From assembly GCA_050084985.1 (NCBI GenBank), contig JBITNC010000001.1:180482001-180546000 (forward strand): DNA of 64,000 nucleotides, in the 5' to 3' direction. The notes below the pieces were generated by a model that saw only the letters and a list, made by a program, of their open reading frames with translations, was not told the origin of the DNA and did not search any database. This DNA is from Nageia nagi (lineage: Eukaryota > Pinophyta). The stretch's first letter is position 1, and every line of letters starts with the position of its first letter. The translations under genes and the position numbers were made by a program. Shown piece by piece: positions 13,055 to 23,879 of this stretch.

Positions 13055-14272
13055 ATGGAGCAGCTTAAGTTATTCTTGCGTAGTCTTTCAAAAAGGGATT
13101 TGGATGAATTATTGGTAGAAATCAGACATGATGATCCAGAGGGGTCTGGAGGAATGCAAAATAGCATCGAGGGTGACAATAGTAATTTTTAGGCTACTAT
13201 GGAAGGTATGCAGAGGCAGATAGACAGATTGGCAAGGAGATCAACGCCGCCCAATGATTCTTTCGAATGTGGTAGTCCCTTATGTGATGAGATCCGTAGA
13301 CACATGCCACCATCCGACTACAAAGAGCCAAATTTCAGTAAGTTCAATGGGGAAGGAGACCCAAGAAGACATATACAAGGGTTTAAGGATGAATGTGAAC
13401 TCAAAATTGGTACAGACCAAAGATTGCAAGCTAAATTCTTCCCCTAGAGCTTGGAAGGAGATGCCCAAGAATGGTTTTATGCATTACCTGAAGGGTCCAT
13501 CACATCATTTGGAGAGTTCAGTAATTTATTTTTGGAGCAATATAAGCATAACATCAAGAAGGAAGTTATGCTATCAGATTTATGTGCTATCAAACAAGAC
13601 AGTGATGAGCAACTAGACAAATTTGTTGTAAGGTTTAAGAAGACATGGTAGCAAGTGAAGACCAGATTAACGGAAAAAGAGGTAAATAACATGTTCAAAG
13701 AAGCAGTTATATTGCCCTTACAATCATATGTTATCGATTATACACATCTCACATTTTCCGATATGATGTATAAGCTGCTAGAGAAAGAAAAAGTCCTTGT
13801 GAAGCTAGGGCTTGTGAAATATGGTAATAGTGATAAGACAAAAGCAAAGGATAAGAAACCACAATCGCCAAAGAAAGAGAAAGCTGTCCATGTGGCTGAG
13901 AAGACAAGTGAGATGAAGGAAAAGAGATATGTGAGATTTCCCATACCTCCAAGAAATATCCTAAAAGACCTTGTGGAAAAAGGGTTATTACAACCTTTAC
14001 CGAAGCGTGAAGAAGATCCAACAGCAGAAAAACCCCATTGGTATAAGGAAGATAGATATTGTGAATATCATCAGACTAAAGGTCATGCTACTAATGGATG
14101 TGGAAATCTTAGGGATATAATACAGAAGCTCATAGAAGATGGATTCTATGTATATCTAGCAAAGGGCAAAGATACAGGAGAAGAACAGCAAATTAATATG
14201 ATCTTTCTGGAAGATGCTTGCGAAGTTAGCTCCGGTGGGAGCTCCAGGCCCTCCGGAGGTATCATTTGGTAG
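13055..14272 (+). pseudogene. gag of gypsy element 1, three TAG stops
   Basis: A single frame of about 405 codons begins MEQLKLFLRS. It carries a retrotransposon gag domain with FNGEGDPRRHIQGF and LEGDAQEWFYALP (about 13440-13490), then FLEQYKHNIKK. A C-terminal zinc-binding-like segment CEYHQTKGHATNGC (about 14060-14102) is followed by LRDIIQKLIEDG. This is the usual gag plan of Tat/Ogre-type gypsy elements. There are no frameshifts. The frame is broken only by TAG at 13190, 13445 and 13649, each where glutamine is plausible. In the family this protein forms the particle and packages RNA. Confidence 0.9.
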
Positions 14273-14379
14273 ATCAAAATATGTAAAAAAAAAAAAAGAA
14301 GAAAGTTGCAGGATAGTTCAGGTCTCTAACAGACGTCAGGGTCAAGAGATTAGGAGGTTTCATGAAGTCATAACAGGAG

Positions 14380-14770
14380 CATCGGTGTTGTATTTTGTGA
14401 GAAAAGGACCACCGATGGTGCTCTTTCAGGGAAAAATGGAGGAAAGCAAAAGGTACTAATTACTCCCGTAGCATGGGAAGTCAAAAGTTTAGGTCGTGTC
14501 ATTGATGTTCATTTTTAAAGATCATGGAACATCAAATTAAACGTATCACAAGCAAATCTACAAGAGCAAATAAGGAGCGCTGGCATTGTATTTCGTGAGA
14601 AAAGGACCATCGGCGGTGCTCTTCCAGGGGAAAATGGGGAAAAGCAAAATATTCCAAGTATGTTCATGACATGAAAGGTTAGAATTTCAGGTTATATCGT
14701 TGGCATTCATCCTCGAGGATCACGAAACATCAAATTCACGCATCATAAGTACATGTACAAAGAACAAATC
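14380..14770 (+). repeat. Tandem duplication of about 190 bp after gag
   Basis: Two diverged copies, about 14380-14570 and 14572-14770. Each contains GTGAGAAAAGGACCA, then GGTGCTCTT, and later GAACATCAAATT or GAAACATCAAATT. It lies between the end of gag and the 3' end of the antisense PMD gene. No open frame of interest crosses it. Confidence 0.7.
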
Positions 14771-14855
14771 AGGTACCAAAGTTTGTGTTTTATATATATC
14801 ATGATCAAAATGTTTTTGTTTACAATGCAAACTGGATGAGATTACATAGAATGAT

Positions 14856-17183
14856 TTAAAATCTCCTACTAGACCCCCCACCCCCCATGCTGGAGCTAGT
14901 AGCCCTGCTAGATGTGCCACCCCCGCACCGTGCCTTGTACTTCTCTGCGCGTGCCTTCTCCTCACCGATCTGTCTCTTGGCCTGGCGAAGCTGCTTATAG
15001 AGGACCTTGATTTCTTTGTTGGCTGCCTGTAAGTCCTGATAGATACCAACATAATCTCCTCCTCCAAACCATAGACGAACTTGTAGCTCTCTAATCTCCT
15101 CATCCTTCTGACCAATTTGGCCACACAGCCTAGCCATCTCAACCTCAGGATCTGTGCCATAGCATAAACATATCATGTTAGTTTCTTGCGTATTCTGAAA
15201 AAATAGAAAGTCAAAGCAAAGTAAAAGAGAAAGTAGGTTACCATCATCATCTTCATCGTAGTCTTCATCCTCCCAGTCTGATTCTATCTTATACTCAGGT
15301 TCATATTCATCTTGGTCTGGATCAGTCTCCTCATTGTTGTCATGACCTGCATCTAGAGATGTGTCACGAGTGTATGTAGAGCTACTCTCTCCTCCCCATC
15401 CTCCCGTGGTGAAGGGAGTGTCCCATCCAGTCTTTGTGTCTCCTGTGTCCTCATCCTCCCATGCATAGTCATCCGTGTCAGCATTGTGAATGCCTATGTG
15501 GTGAGGACGGTGTGTCCTCCACCAGTCTAGATAGTCCTCTGTGTGATCAGGTCCATCTATGTCATCATCGACATCATAGTCAGAGTCCTCGCTGGGGGAC
15601 TCCCAGTCTGAGTCCCAGTTCGGTACTGGCTTGTCATCCTCTGGGAGGTGCCTGCTACGATAGTAGCGCACCACTATCCTGCAATCATCTGGTATACCCT
15701 GTTGGAGGCCAAATTGATGAAGTACCCGCTCTGGTCTGTATAGCTCCACTAAGGCCCTACGCACCTACAAGTAGGTAGGGCGTCTTACCCATGTCATCTC
15801 TTGTAGGTCTTCCTCCCACTCTGGTACACCTCCTTGATAAGGATGCCAGTAGATCTGTACCTCCTGTAGTAGGTCAAGTCGCACACGCCATCCCTCTAGG
15901 TCTATGCTAGGGAAGTCTGGTACCTCGATCGTCACCCATCGTTGCCAGGTGGGTGCATCATCTAGCTGGTCTAGGGGTAGTATTATCAGTCTAGAAATAG
16001 TGATGTGTTCATAGGCCCACACCTGCAGTATCATAGAGTGAGCCACCTGTCTCCCTTTTCTCTCCACCTCTGCAAAGCTATGGAGATCATGATAAAGTTG
16101 TGCCAGTATTGCGGGGCACCATGCATATCGCTGTCTGTGTATAACCATGTCCTAAATGATAGGGATCATACCCACTGGAAAGGTCTCACTGCTCTTGTCT
16201 GGATAGATAATAGCATCTAGAAGGCAGGCAATGAGGAGCCTCATCCGTAGGTCACCCCGTGCTGGAGGGTCCCCTGGCACATGTCTCACTAGGGACACAC
16301 CCCTCTTTCTATGATTTACCTCATCTGATCTTGTTAGCCATATAGCCCATACCTCTGCCTGTTCCAAGCTCAGAACAGGAATTATGTTCACTAGTTTCCC
16401 CCTGATAGGAAGTCTAGTGATCCTGTAGATATCCTCTAGGGTCACTGTAATCTCACCGGTAGGAAGGTGAAAGGTGTTGGAATTTGGATCCCACCTCTCC
16501 ATCAAAGTTGTAAGCATGTTGCGGTCATGAAACACATAGTCAACAAATGCAAGGTGGCTGAATGAAATATCCTCTAGAATGCTCCAGGTTACGTCAGTTT
16601 GGGGCCACTGTTGGGCAGTGGTGAAGGCGACACTCTTGCCAGATGGTCGCATAAGGTATGCACGGCTCTGCAAGAAAAGAATGACGGAAGGCAAGTCAGT
16701 ATCAAGATGTGAAACACAAATAGCAAAAAAAAAATATAGTACAGGAAAAAGAGGAACGCCCACGGTCTATGTCAGGGGGAAGGACCACCCACGGTCCAAA
16801 CTAGGGTAGAAAGGACCGCCAGCGGTCCTGTTTTCATGAGTAAGGGCGGTAAAATTTGAGGTACAAGTTCGTACGGGTAAGCATAGGGCAGCCATGGTAC
16901 CAAAAGTTTGAAAAATAGACTAAAAAGAGAAAAACGTAGGGCTAGGGTATGTAACAGGAAAACCCTAGGGGCAATTCGGAAAAAACTAGTGTATGGGCAG
17001 CTAAAACTTGAAGATAAACAAAAACATAGCAAGAAAAAGGTAGAAGAGGTAGTGCACCTGATGACCAGCAGGAGAATCAACCACCAAGGTAGCTCTATGT
17101 CCCTCTTGGCGTGTGATCGGTAGGGCCATAGTGTGCAGCACAGCAATACAGGAAGAATTATCTGGCGATAGTGACAAAAGCAC
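14856..17183 (-). pseudogene. Plant mobile domain (PMD) gene antisense inside gypsy element 1
   Basis: The gene reads on the strand opposite to gag. Exon 2 (16667-15242) follows a good acceptor TTCTTGCAG and holds the PMD core: HDRNMLTTLMERWDP, NTFHLPTGEITVTLEDIYRI, LPIRGKLV, then IYWHPY and YRPERVLHQFG. A very acidic Asp/Glu-rich tail follows. A 90 bp intron (15241-15152) is likely, and exon 3 (15151-14856) encodes a coiled-coil-like segment and a Gly/Ser-rich end (SSSMGGGGSSRRF). A probable exon 1 ends at 17058 (GHQ, donor CAGGTGCAC), starting at ATG 17129 or in-frame ATG 17183. The only lesions are two TAG stops, at 16154-16152 and 15767-15765, in one unbroken frame. PMD proteins (the MAIN/MAIL1 family) act in the nucleus in silencing and genome stability, and transposon-borne relatives are known. 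Function here is unproven. Confidence 0.85.
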
Positions 17184-17689
17184 CAGCTAAACCTCTCTGA
17201 ATCAGTCTCTCAAACTCAAGGATGCTCTCAGCTATGAAAATGATAGGGTGAACAAATGAGGAAGGGTGGGGCCCCTTTTATAAAAAGGTTAGGGCACACA
17301 CTTCAAGATAAATTTTGATTTGAGCATTTGGTGCATGTAGACCAATAATTAGGCATCAGTCTGGAATCCAGGGGTGATTCATAGGGACATGATTTTCATA
17401 GTTTTTGAAGAATCTTCAAGAAAAGGACCGCCGCGGTCTTAGTAAAGACTGTCGGTGTTCTAAATTAGCGAGAAAGGATCACCCACGTTCCTTTATCTAG
17501 AAAATTAGCTTATCTAAGTATAATGGGTACATTACAGATGTTTGATCAACGTTATATCCAGGAGAATATTGCTTTGAGTTTCATGTTTACGGACCTGAAT
17601 TATCAACTTATCCAAGTATCATGGGTGCATCACAGGTGTTTGATCAACATTATATCCAGAAGAATATTGCTTTGAGTTTTGTGTTTGCA

Positions 17690-18190
17690 GACTTGAGCAA
17701 TCAGATCATCATGCTTATTAGTGGAGTCCCAACTCCCGTGATCAGATCATCATGCTTATGAGTGGAGTCCAGCTCCTATAGTCAGCTTATCATGTGCCTA
17801 TGAGTGGAGTCCAGCTCCCATAGTTAGCTTATCATGTGCCTATGAGTGGAGTCCAACTCCCATAATCAGCTTATCATGTGCTTATGAGTGGAGTTCCAGC
17901 TCCCGTGGTCAGATTATCATGCTTATGAGTGGAGTCCCAGCTCCCGTGATCAACTTGTTGTGTTTATGAGTGGAGTCCAGCTCCCATAGTCAGCTTATCA
18001 TGTGCCTATGAGTGGAGTCCAGCTCCCATAGTTAGCTTATCATGTGCCTATGAGTGGAGTACAGCTCCCATAGTCAGCTTATCATGTGCTTATGAGTGGA
18101 GTCCCAGCTCCCGTGATCAACTTGTTGTGCCTACGAGTGGAGTTCCAGCTCCCATTATCAGTTTATCATGCCTCTTGGTGGAGTGTCAGC
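17690..18190 (+). repeat. Minisatellite of 41-42 bp, about 13 copies
   Basis: Units are anchored by GTGGAGTCC at 17721, 17762, 17804, 17846, 17888, 17929, 17970, 18012, 18054, 18096 and 18137, with a diverged one at 18177. Spacing is 41 or 42. Each unit contains CAGCTCCCATAGT and CTTATCATG. It lies in the untranslated part of element 1 between PMD and the 3' LTR. Confidence 0.93.
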
Positions 18191-18204
18191 TTCATCAGTT
18201 TATC

Positions 18205-18865
18205 ACTTGTTTTGTAGAGTTCGGTTCTTATGCAACTGCAGTACACTTCTTTGTGCGAAGGCTCAATTGTGTGGAACTTAGCTCTCACATATCAGCTTAT
18301 CACTTGTTTTGCAGAGTTCGGTTCTTATGCAATTGTAGTATACTTCTTTATGCGAAGGCTCAGTTGTGTGGAACTTAGCTCTCACATATCAGCTTATCAC
18401 TTATTTTACGAAGTTTGATTCTTATGCAACTACAGTATACTTCTTTGTGCGAAGGCTCAGTTGTGTGGAACTTAGCTCTCACATATCAGCTTATCATTAT
18501 TTTGTGGAGTTCGGTTCTTATGCAATTGCAGTATACTTCTTTGTGCGAAGGCTCAGTTGTGTGGAACTTAGCTCTCACATATCAACTTATCATTGTTTTG
18601 CAGAGTTCGGTTCTTATGCAACTGCAGTATACTTCTTTGTGCGAAGGCTCAGTTGTGTGGAACTTAGCTCTCACATATCAGCTTATCATTATTTTGCGGA
18701 GTTCGGTTCTTATGCAACTGTAGTATACTTCTTTGTGCGAAGGCTCAGTTGTGTGGAACTTAGCTCTCACATATCAGCTTATCATTGTTTTACGGAGTTC
18801 GGTTCTTATGCAACTGCAGTATACTTCTTTGTGTGAAGGCTCAGTTGTGTGGAACTTAGCTCTCC
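18205..18865 (+). repeat. Minisatellite of 96-97 bp, seven copies
   Basis: The anchor CAGTTGTGTGGAACTTAGC (the first copy has CAATTGTG) occurs at 18264, 18361, 18458, 18554, 18650, 18746 and 18842. Because 96 is divisible by three, long repetitive open frames appear by construction and are not counted as genes. The unit shares CAGCTTATCA with the neighbouring 41-42 bp array, so one array may derive from the other. Confidence 0.93.
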
Positions 18866-19373
18866 CCTATGTGTGCCTATGTGTGTTATTGGTCATGTGT
18901 GTTATCATGTCTTGTGAGTTGATCATGTGTGTTATCATGTCTTATCTTGTGAGTTGGTCATGTGTGTTATCATGTCTTATCATGTGTGTTGTCATGTGTT
19001 GTCATGTTTGGTCTTGTGATATGGGCTTGTCAAGTTATCGACCGGTCGACATGTGCGGTCAAGTTGTCTATCCTATCATTGTCATGTGTGTTGTCAAGTT
19101 TGTTGTCTTGGGTCATCAGCATCGCAGCAAGGTTATCAGGCTATCAGACATATCAGGCTATCACCGCCTACAGCAAAATGCAAGGGGCAAGCATGCCCAA
19201 GGTAATATCAAAAGGGAGTTCTCTCAACCTATATCTAGCTTTATCATGATGTTGTTTAAGTTTAGAATGGTTAATGTTTATCATTGCTTATCAAAATTGT
19301 TTGCTATGATATTGTGTTTTACTTTGAATGCAAAATCTCAAGTCACCTCATGATTCTTTCGATTTCACATCCA
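18866..19373 (+). other. GT-rich segment before the 3' LTR
   Basis: About 18870-19120 is rich in short repeats of TCATGTGTGTT and CATGTCTT. The rest shows no gene. A palindromic CGACCGGTCG occurs near 19040. Confidence 0.5.
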
Positions 19374-19385
19374 AAGTGGGGCATC
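19374..19385 (+). other. Purine-rich tract before the 3' LTR
   Basis: AAAGTGGGGCATC lies immediately upstream of the TGTTAACAC start of the 3' LTR, the position of the plus-strand primer in LTR elements. It is short and weakly purine-only. Confidence 0.6.
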
Positions 19386-20219
19386 TGTTAACACATAAAA
19401 ATGATTTTATGCTTTTAAATCAATAAATTAATGAAATATGCTTAGCCTAACTATATGTCTTGAATGGATTAAAGTGATAATATCAATGTTTGGCTTGAAT
19501 ATGAATATTGTATGGGTTATCTTGAATATTGCATGAATTATCTTGTTTATTGAGGTGTTTATCTTAAATATTGTGAATTAACCTTATTTATGTGGATGCA
19601 CACCGACCTATGGGCGGTATTATCTATTATCTATATAAATAAGGGATCTAATAGTAAGTCCACAATAACAAGGATACACATGATCCTGCGTATGGTCTTG
19701 TAAGTGGCTACCCCTTAAGGTATCTCTTGGTACCGCCTACAAGGCTGTGGTTTGTGTGCTTCCTTACGCGAGCTCTCCTGACATCTGCGATCAATTGTGA
19801 TATTATACTGCTATCTGAGATATCTATACTGAAGATCCGAACCTAACTGAGAGATCAAAGCTATCAAAACAAAGGCTACCGATGCTCCTTCGTGAATGGA
19901 AGAACACCGCCGGTGCTGTTATATCATTGAAACGGACCACCCACGGTCCTCTTTTGGCATCCTTGTATGTTATGATGCTATTGGAAAGGTAGCTCATCAT
20001 CAGTACATCACCAATATCTACATCTTTCATTGTCAGGTACATTCTGTGAGGTAAGTACACAAATTACAGTCTTGGTTGGTACAATTACACTTATGAATTG
20101 GTTATGTTGTTTATTGTTATCTAGAATAAATTGCTATCAGTAGCTTAAATACAGATAATATTGAGTTTGTAGATATTTTCCTATTTATTTATTTGCAAAT
20201 TCAATTTTATTTGTAAACA
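19386..20219 (+). repeat. 3' LTR of gypsy element 1
   Basis: Same length (834 bp) as the 5' LTR, with about 34 differences by eye. The TATA box CTATATAAAT (19631-19640) is kept. It is followed by the target duplication ATGAT at 20220-20224 and then by resumption of copy A. Confidence 0.95.
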
Positions 20220-20224
20220 ATGAT

Positions 20225-20538
20225 GTTTACAACTTTTCCAATTGACTTTATGAAGTTATTATGGCTAAAATTTGTGAAAATTAGATCATTCATCTTTACA
20301 AAGTCATACCTTTTTATGGAGGCATCCAATTGAGGTGATTATTTTTGCATTGAATAGTATTCAAATATACTTTTCTAACAAATATATGCATGCCTATATT
20401 TGTTCAAGGTTTTATCATCATACTTGATATTTTCACTTGAACTATCCTTATGCTAAATAATTACCTACTAGCACCAACATTAGGAGTCTTAAGCAATTAG
20501 TATCTCATATTTTGTATTTGACTATTCTGGTATCAAAG
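20225..20538 (+). repeat. 2.3 kb LTR-like repeat, copy A, part 3, with primer-site-like end
   Basis: Matches 23570-23879 of copy B. At the right end TGGTATCAAAG (20528-20538) resembles the Met-tRNA primer site with one change. This suggests copies A and B are each a 5' LTR or an LTR joined to an internal start. Confidence 0.65.
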
Positions 20539-20539
20539 T

Positions 20540-21505
20540 GTGTAAACAAGAAAACTTTTAAGAGCCCCCCTAAAAAATGATTTTTAATAGGAGGGTGATA
20601 AATCTCAAAACCTATTCAAAAATGGGGCGATCAATTTCGAACCGTGTTATACTTGTTAGAAAAGGGGTGAAAAATAAAAGTATAAGGTGAATAATCATTC
20701 AAATACTTAATTGATATAATTTTATTTCTTGTTTGAATAAATTTTGATAGATCTTGCAAACCTTTGAATTTAAAAGGATAATATTTAATGCTTCTTTTAA
20801 AAAAATTTAAAATATTGAACTAATATACTTAAGATCATTTGGCAGCTTTGAGGGAGAAACTAAAGACTTGGATCAAGAAATTGTAGGAGATAAAAGAGAA
20901 ATATGTGTAACAATTTTTGCATTACAAAGATAAAAACTTACAAAATCTCCATATTCAAAACTACTTTTGTCCAAATAAGACTCATCAGTTGAACTAGGGG
21001 AGAGATGTATTACAATGATTTTTTTCTCCCACATATAGTTGAAAATTCTAACTAATTTTAATAAAACCCTAACCTTAAAATAGGTTTAGAATTTAAATTT
21101 TGAATTTTAAAATGATACGAAAAAAATTATTAAAATAATCACAAAAACCACTTGTACTAAATAATAAATAACTTCCATAATTATTTAATAATTTATTTAT
21201 TTTTTTTCATTTAAATTTTATTCCAAAAATAAGAAATAAATTTCATATCAAATTTTATTCTTGCTCGAAGCTTGAGGGGTTCTTAGCTGGGTTTGTGGGG
21301 AACCTAATAGAGCTATAGTAAGATCCAGTAGGTTCCCCACAACCTTGACTAATGAACACAATTATTAGTAGTAGTGATAGAACTTGATTTAATGAGGCAT
21401 TATTGAGTGAACCTCATTAAAATGGTGTTCTCTTTTATTTGCATGATGTATTTTATTTTTGTTGGTCAGTTTTGCTTTCACATAATCAACTAGCTAAATT
21501 CCAAC
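20540..21505. other. Unassigned AT-rich stretch between copies A and B
   Basis: No coding region is recognised. The only structure seen is the perfect 13-bp inverted repeat at 21293-21342, listed separately. It may be the decayed interior of the element whose LTR is copy A. Confidence 0.4.
21293..21342. repeat. Perfect 13-bp inverted repeat (hairpin)
   Basis: TTGTGGGGAACCT (21293-21305) and AGGTTCCCCACAA (21330-21342) pair perfectly around a 24-nt loop. The stem is much more GC-rich than its surroundings. No run of T follows, and the role is unknown. Confidence 0.8.
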
Positions 21506-23868
21506 AAAGAGTAATCCACATCAAGAGAAGGGTGAAGAGTATACTCTTTCCCAAAATTCAATGTGCATGAAGATAAGTTAAAATAATTTATAACATGAAT
21601 AAATGCCTATGAATGATAAATATAAATACACTAAATGATATGTAATTTTACCATGAATTGAGATATATAGAATTTTTGAACTAGGTCACTAAGTAATCAT
21701 TCACCTAGTTCTAAATCAAGTATGAAATGAAAATTAGGAATAAAATACTTCATTCATCTATTAGAATATGAACTTACTAACTAATTATGTTGCTAAATCT
21801 CTTCCAAAATGTAGTGAAATCTCAATAATTTTAGGGGGAATGATACTTCACCCAAAATTTTAGGGGTTATAATCAAATCTTGACAATGATTAAGCTCATC
21901 CCCATTTGTTAGAAACCAAAATAGAAATTTAACAAAAATAATTGCATGAAATACATATAAAACCCCTATTTTTAAATTAAAGAAATTATTTTGGGAGCTT
22001 CAAGACAAAACTAGGGCACTTGAACAACTCCCAAGACTATAATATCTAACAAGAACAAGGCTTTGATGATTTGCATCCTAAAATAGGGTCATGTGAGGCC
22101 TTAACCTGGATGATATTTTACTTGGTTGAAGTTAAGGGGGTTATCCAACAAATTCAGAAACTTTGACTCCTTGCCTTGATTTTTTTGGTTTAGTCCAAAA
22201 CTAGTTATTTTGGGTTAAAAAGCTCTCCAAAAATTCTTTAAAAATATTTAACAAATTTCTTATAATGTTGGCTTTGCAAAATAATTTTCAAGAGGTTCAA
22301 AGGCTTAGCCAATGGAAATATTTTGAAGTTTTTTTGAAGATATGCTTTGACTTTCAAATCTTGATATTGCTTGCTCTTGAGAAGGATACTTGATCATAAC
22401 AAGAATTGATTTGTTAGGAGATGATCACCACAAGAATTGATGATTTGAGATTAATTTTTCTCTTCCTTTTATATGTTACAAAATAAAAAATAAAAGACCC
22501 ACTAGCCAACATTCCACAAATTAAGGATAATTCTCTTGAAATTCACCTTTTCAAAATAAATTGTATTTAAATAACTAAATACTAATTTAGAATAAATCAA
22601 AAATTAAAATTAGGTATCTATAGTTTGGCCCACTTGGAGATGTAATGGCGAGAATCAACTACATTTCCTAAGTGAGAAAAGAAAAATATATTATAATTTT
22701 TGTGATACTTTCCTAACTTGCTAATGATTTGATGAGCATGGAAGTCATTATTTTTCATCTTTCTTCATGATCCTTTTTTCTTGAGATTACTTATGACCTT
22801 ATGAGAGCCAAGGGATTCAAAGATAAAATGAAACTATAAAAAAGAGAGAAGGAAAAGGTTCTTGAAAGGGGATTCAAATGTTCATAATGATTTATTCTTT
22901 TCCTAAACAATCATGGGGGACATTAGATAATCTTAATATTTTTCAAGTACCCTACCTTGTTAGCAAACAATGTAAAAAAGAAATATGATATACAAGAAGA
23001 AATACATAATATATAATTTGACATACATGACATAGTAGGTGATATTCATGAAAATGACATTTATAATATAAAATGATGAATAATGACTAGCATGCGAGAG
23101 CATGATGAACATGAGATGAACTAACATAATTATGTATGACTCCATGATCATGAATAGGTATGTACTAATCATGAATGAATATGATAGGCATACCTCCATC
23201 ATGAATATGAAAAATAGATAAAAATATTAACTTGAAGGATTTATACGGATATTACCCTTCACCAAGGTATGAAGTGCATAATGGATATTTCGTTGCCCCA
23301 AAGATCAAAATGGGTGGTGAATATGCCCCAAATGAGGATAAAGCATTGATTGAAATTCTAGTATCCATCATATTTCCAAAGTACATATGAATAATCTAAA
23401 AAATGATTAGTAACATGATATCATCATGGGGTTTCCATGATGGGTCTTATTGATGCCTTAAAGATCAAAACAGGTGAAAAATATGATATTCTTAAAATGA
23501 TTCAAAAATGGATCATATGTTTTAAGAAAAAAATTATTAGAAAAAATATTTTGTGAATTTTAAGTATTTACAACTTTTCCAATTGATTTTATGAAATTAT
23601 TATGGCTAGAATTTATGAAAAATAAATCAGTCATCTTTACAAAGTCATAGCTTTTTATGGAGGTATCCAATTGAGGTGATTCTTTATGCATTGGATAGTA
23701 TTCAAAGATATACTTCTAAAAAATATATGCATGCCTACATCTATTGGAGGTTTGGTCATCATACTTGATATTTTCACTTGAACTATCCTTATGCTAAATA
23801 ATTATATACTAGCACCAATAATACAAATCCTAAGGAATTGGGATCTCTTATTTTGTATTTGATGGTCT
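21506..23868 (+). repeat. 2.3 kb LTR-like repeat, copy B, uninterrupted
   Basis: Collinear with the three parts of copy A and not split, so it shows the pre-insertion state of both nested elements (GGCCTTAACCTGGATGAT near 22092, and the 23565-23575 junction). Right after it, TGGTATCAAAG (23869-23879) again resembles the Met-tRNA primer site. No genes are in it; the open stretch on the minus strand at 22960-23202 is AT-rich chance or repeat. Confidence 0.75.
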
Positions 23869-23879
23869 TGGTATCAAAG

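Larger units (their letters stand above)
12129..20219 (+). mobile_element. Gypsy element 1: gag plus antisense PMD gene, no pol
   Basis: A bounded LTR retrotransposon of 8091 bp. LTRs of 834 bp each begin TGTTAACAC and end TGTAAACA. The 5-bp target duplication ATGAT lies at 12124-12128 and 20220-20224. Order: 5' LTR, primer site, gag (+), a 190 bp tandem duplication, a PMD gene on the opposite strand, two minisatellites, purine-rich tract, 3' LTR. No RT, RNase H or integrase motif was seen in any frame. By eye the LTRs differ at about 34 of 834 positions (about 96 percent identity), mostly transitions. It therefore inserted well after copy A. Confidence 0.93.

Noticed and set aside
15434-15778. 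Plus-strand open frame opposite the PMD acidic tail
   Set aside because: Antisense image of the Asp/Glu-rich coding run (ATC/GTC-rich complement).
16772-17146. Minus-strand open frame with hydrophobic segments upstream of the PMD core
   Set aside because: It overlaps the probable PMD intron 1 in another frame and lacks a domain.
18366-18836. Open frame of 156 codons and neighbours at 18415-18723
   Set aside because: Produced by the 96-bp repeat period, divisible by three; no start context or domain.
17690-18865. Possible CRISPR-like array
   Set aside because: Units are contiguous diverged repeats without unique spacers, and the sequence is plant.
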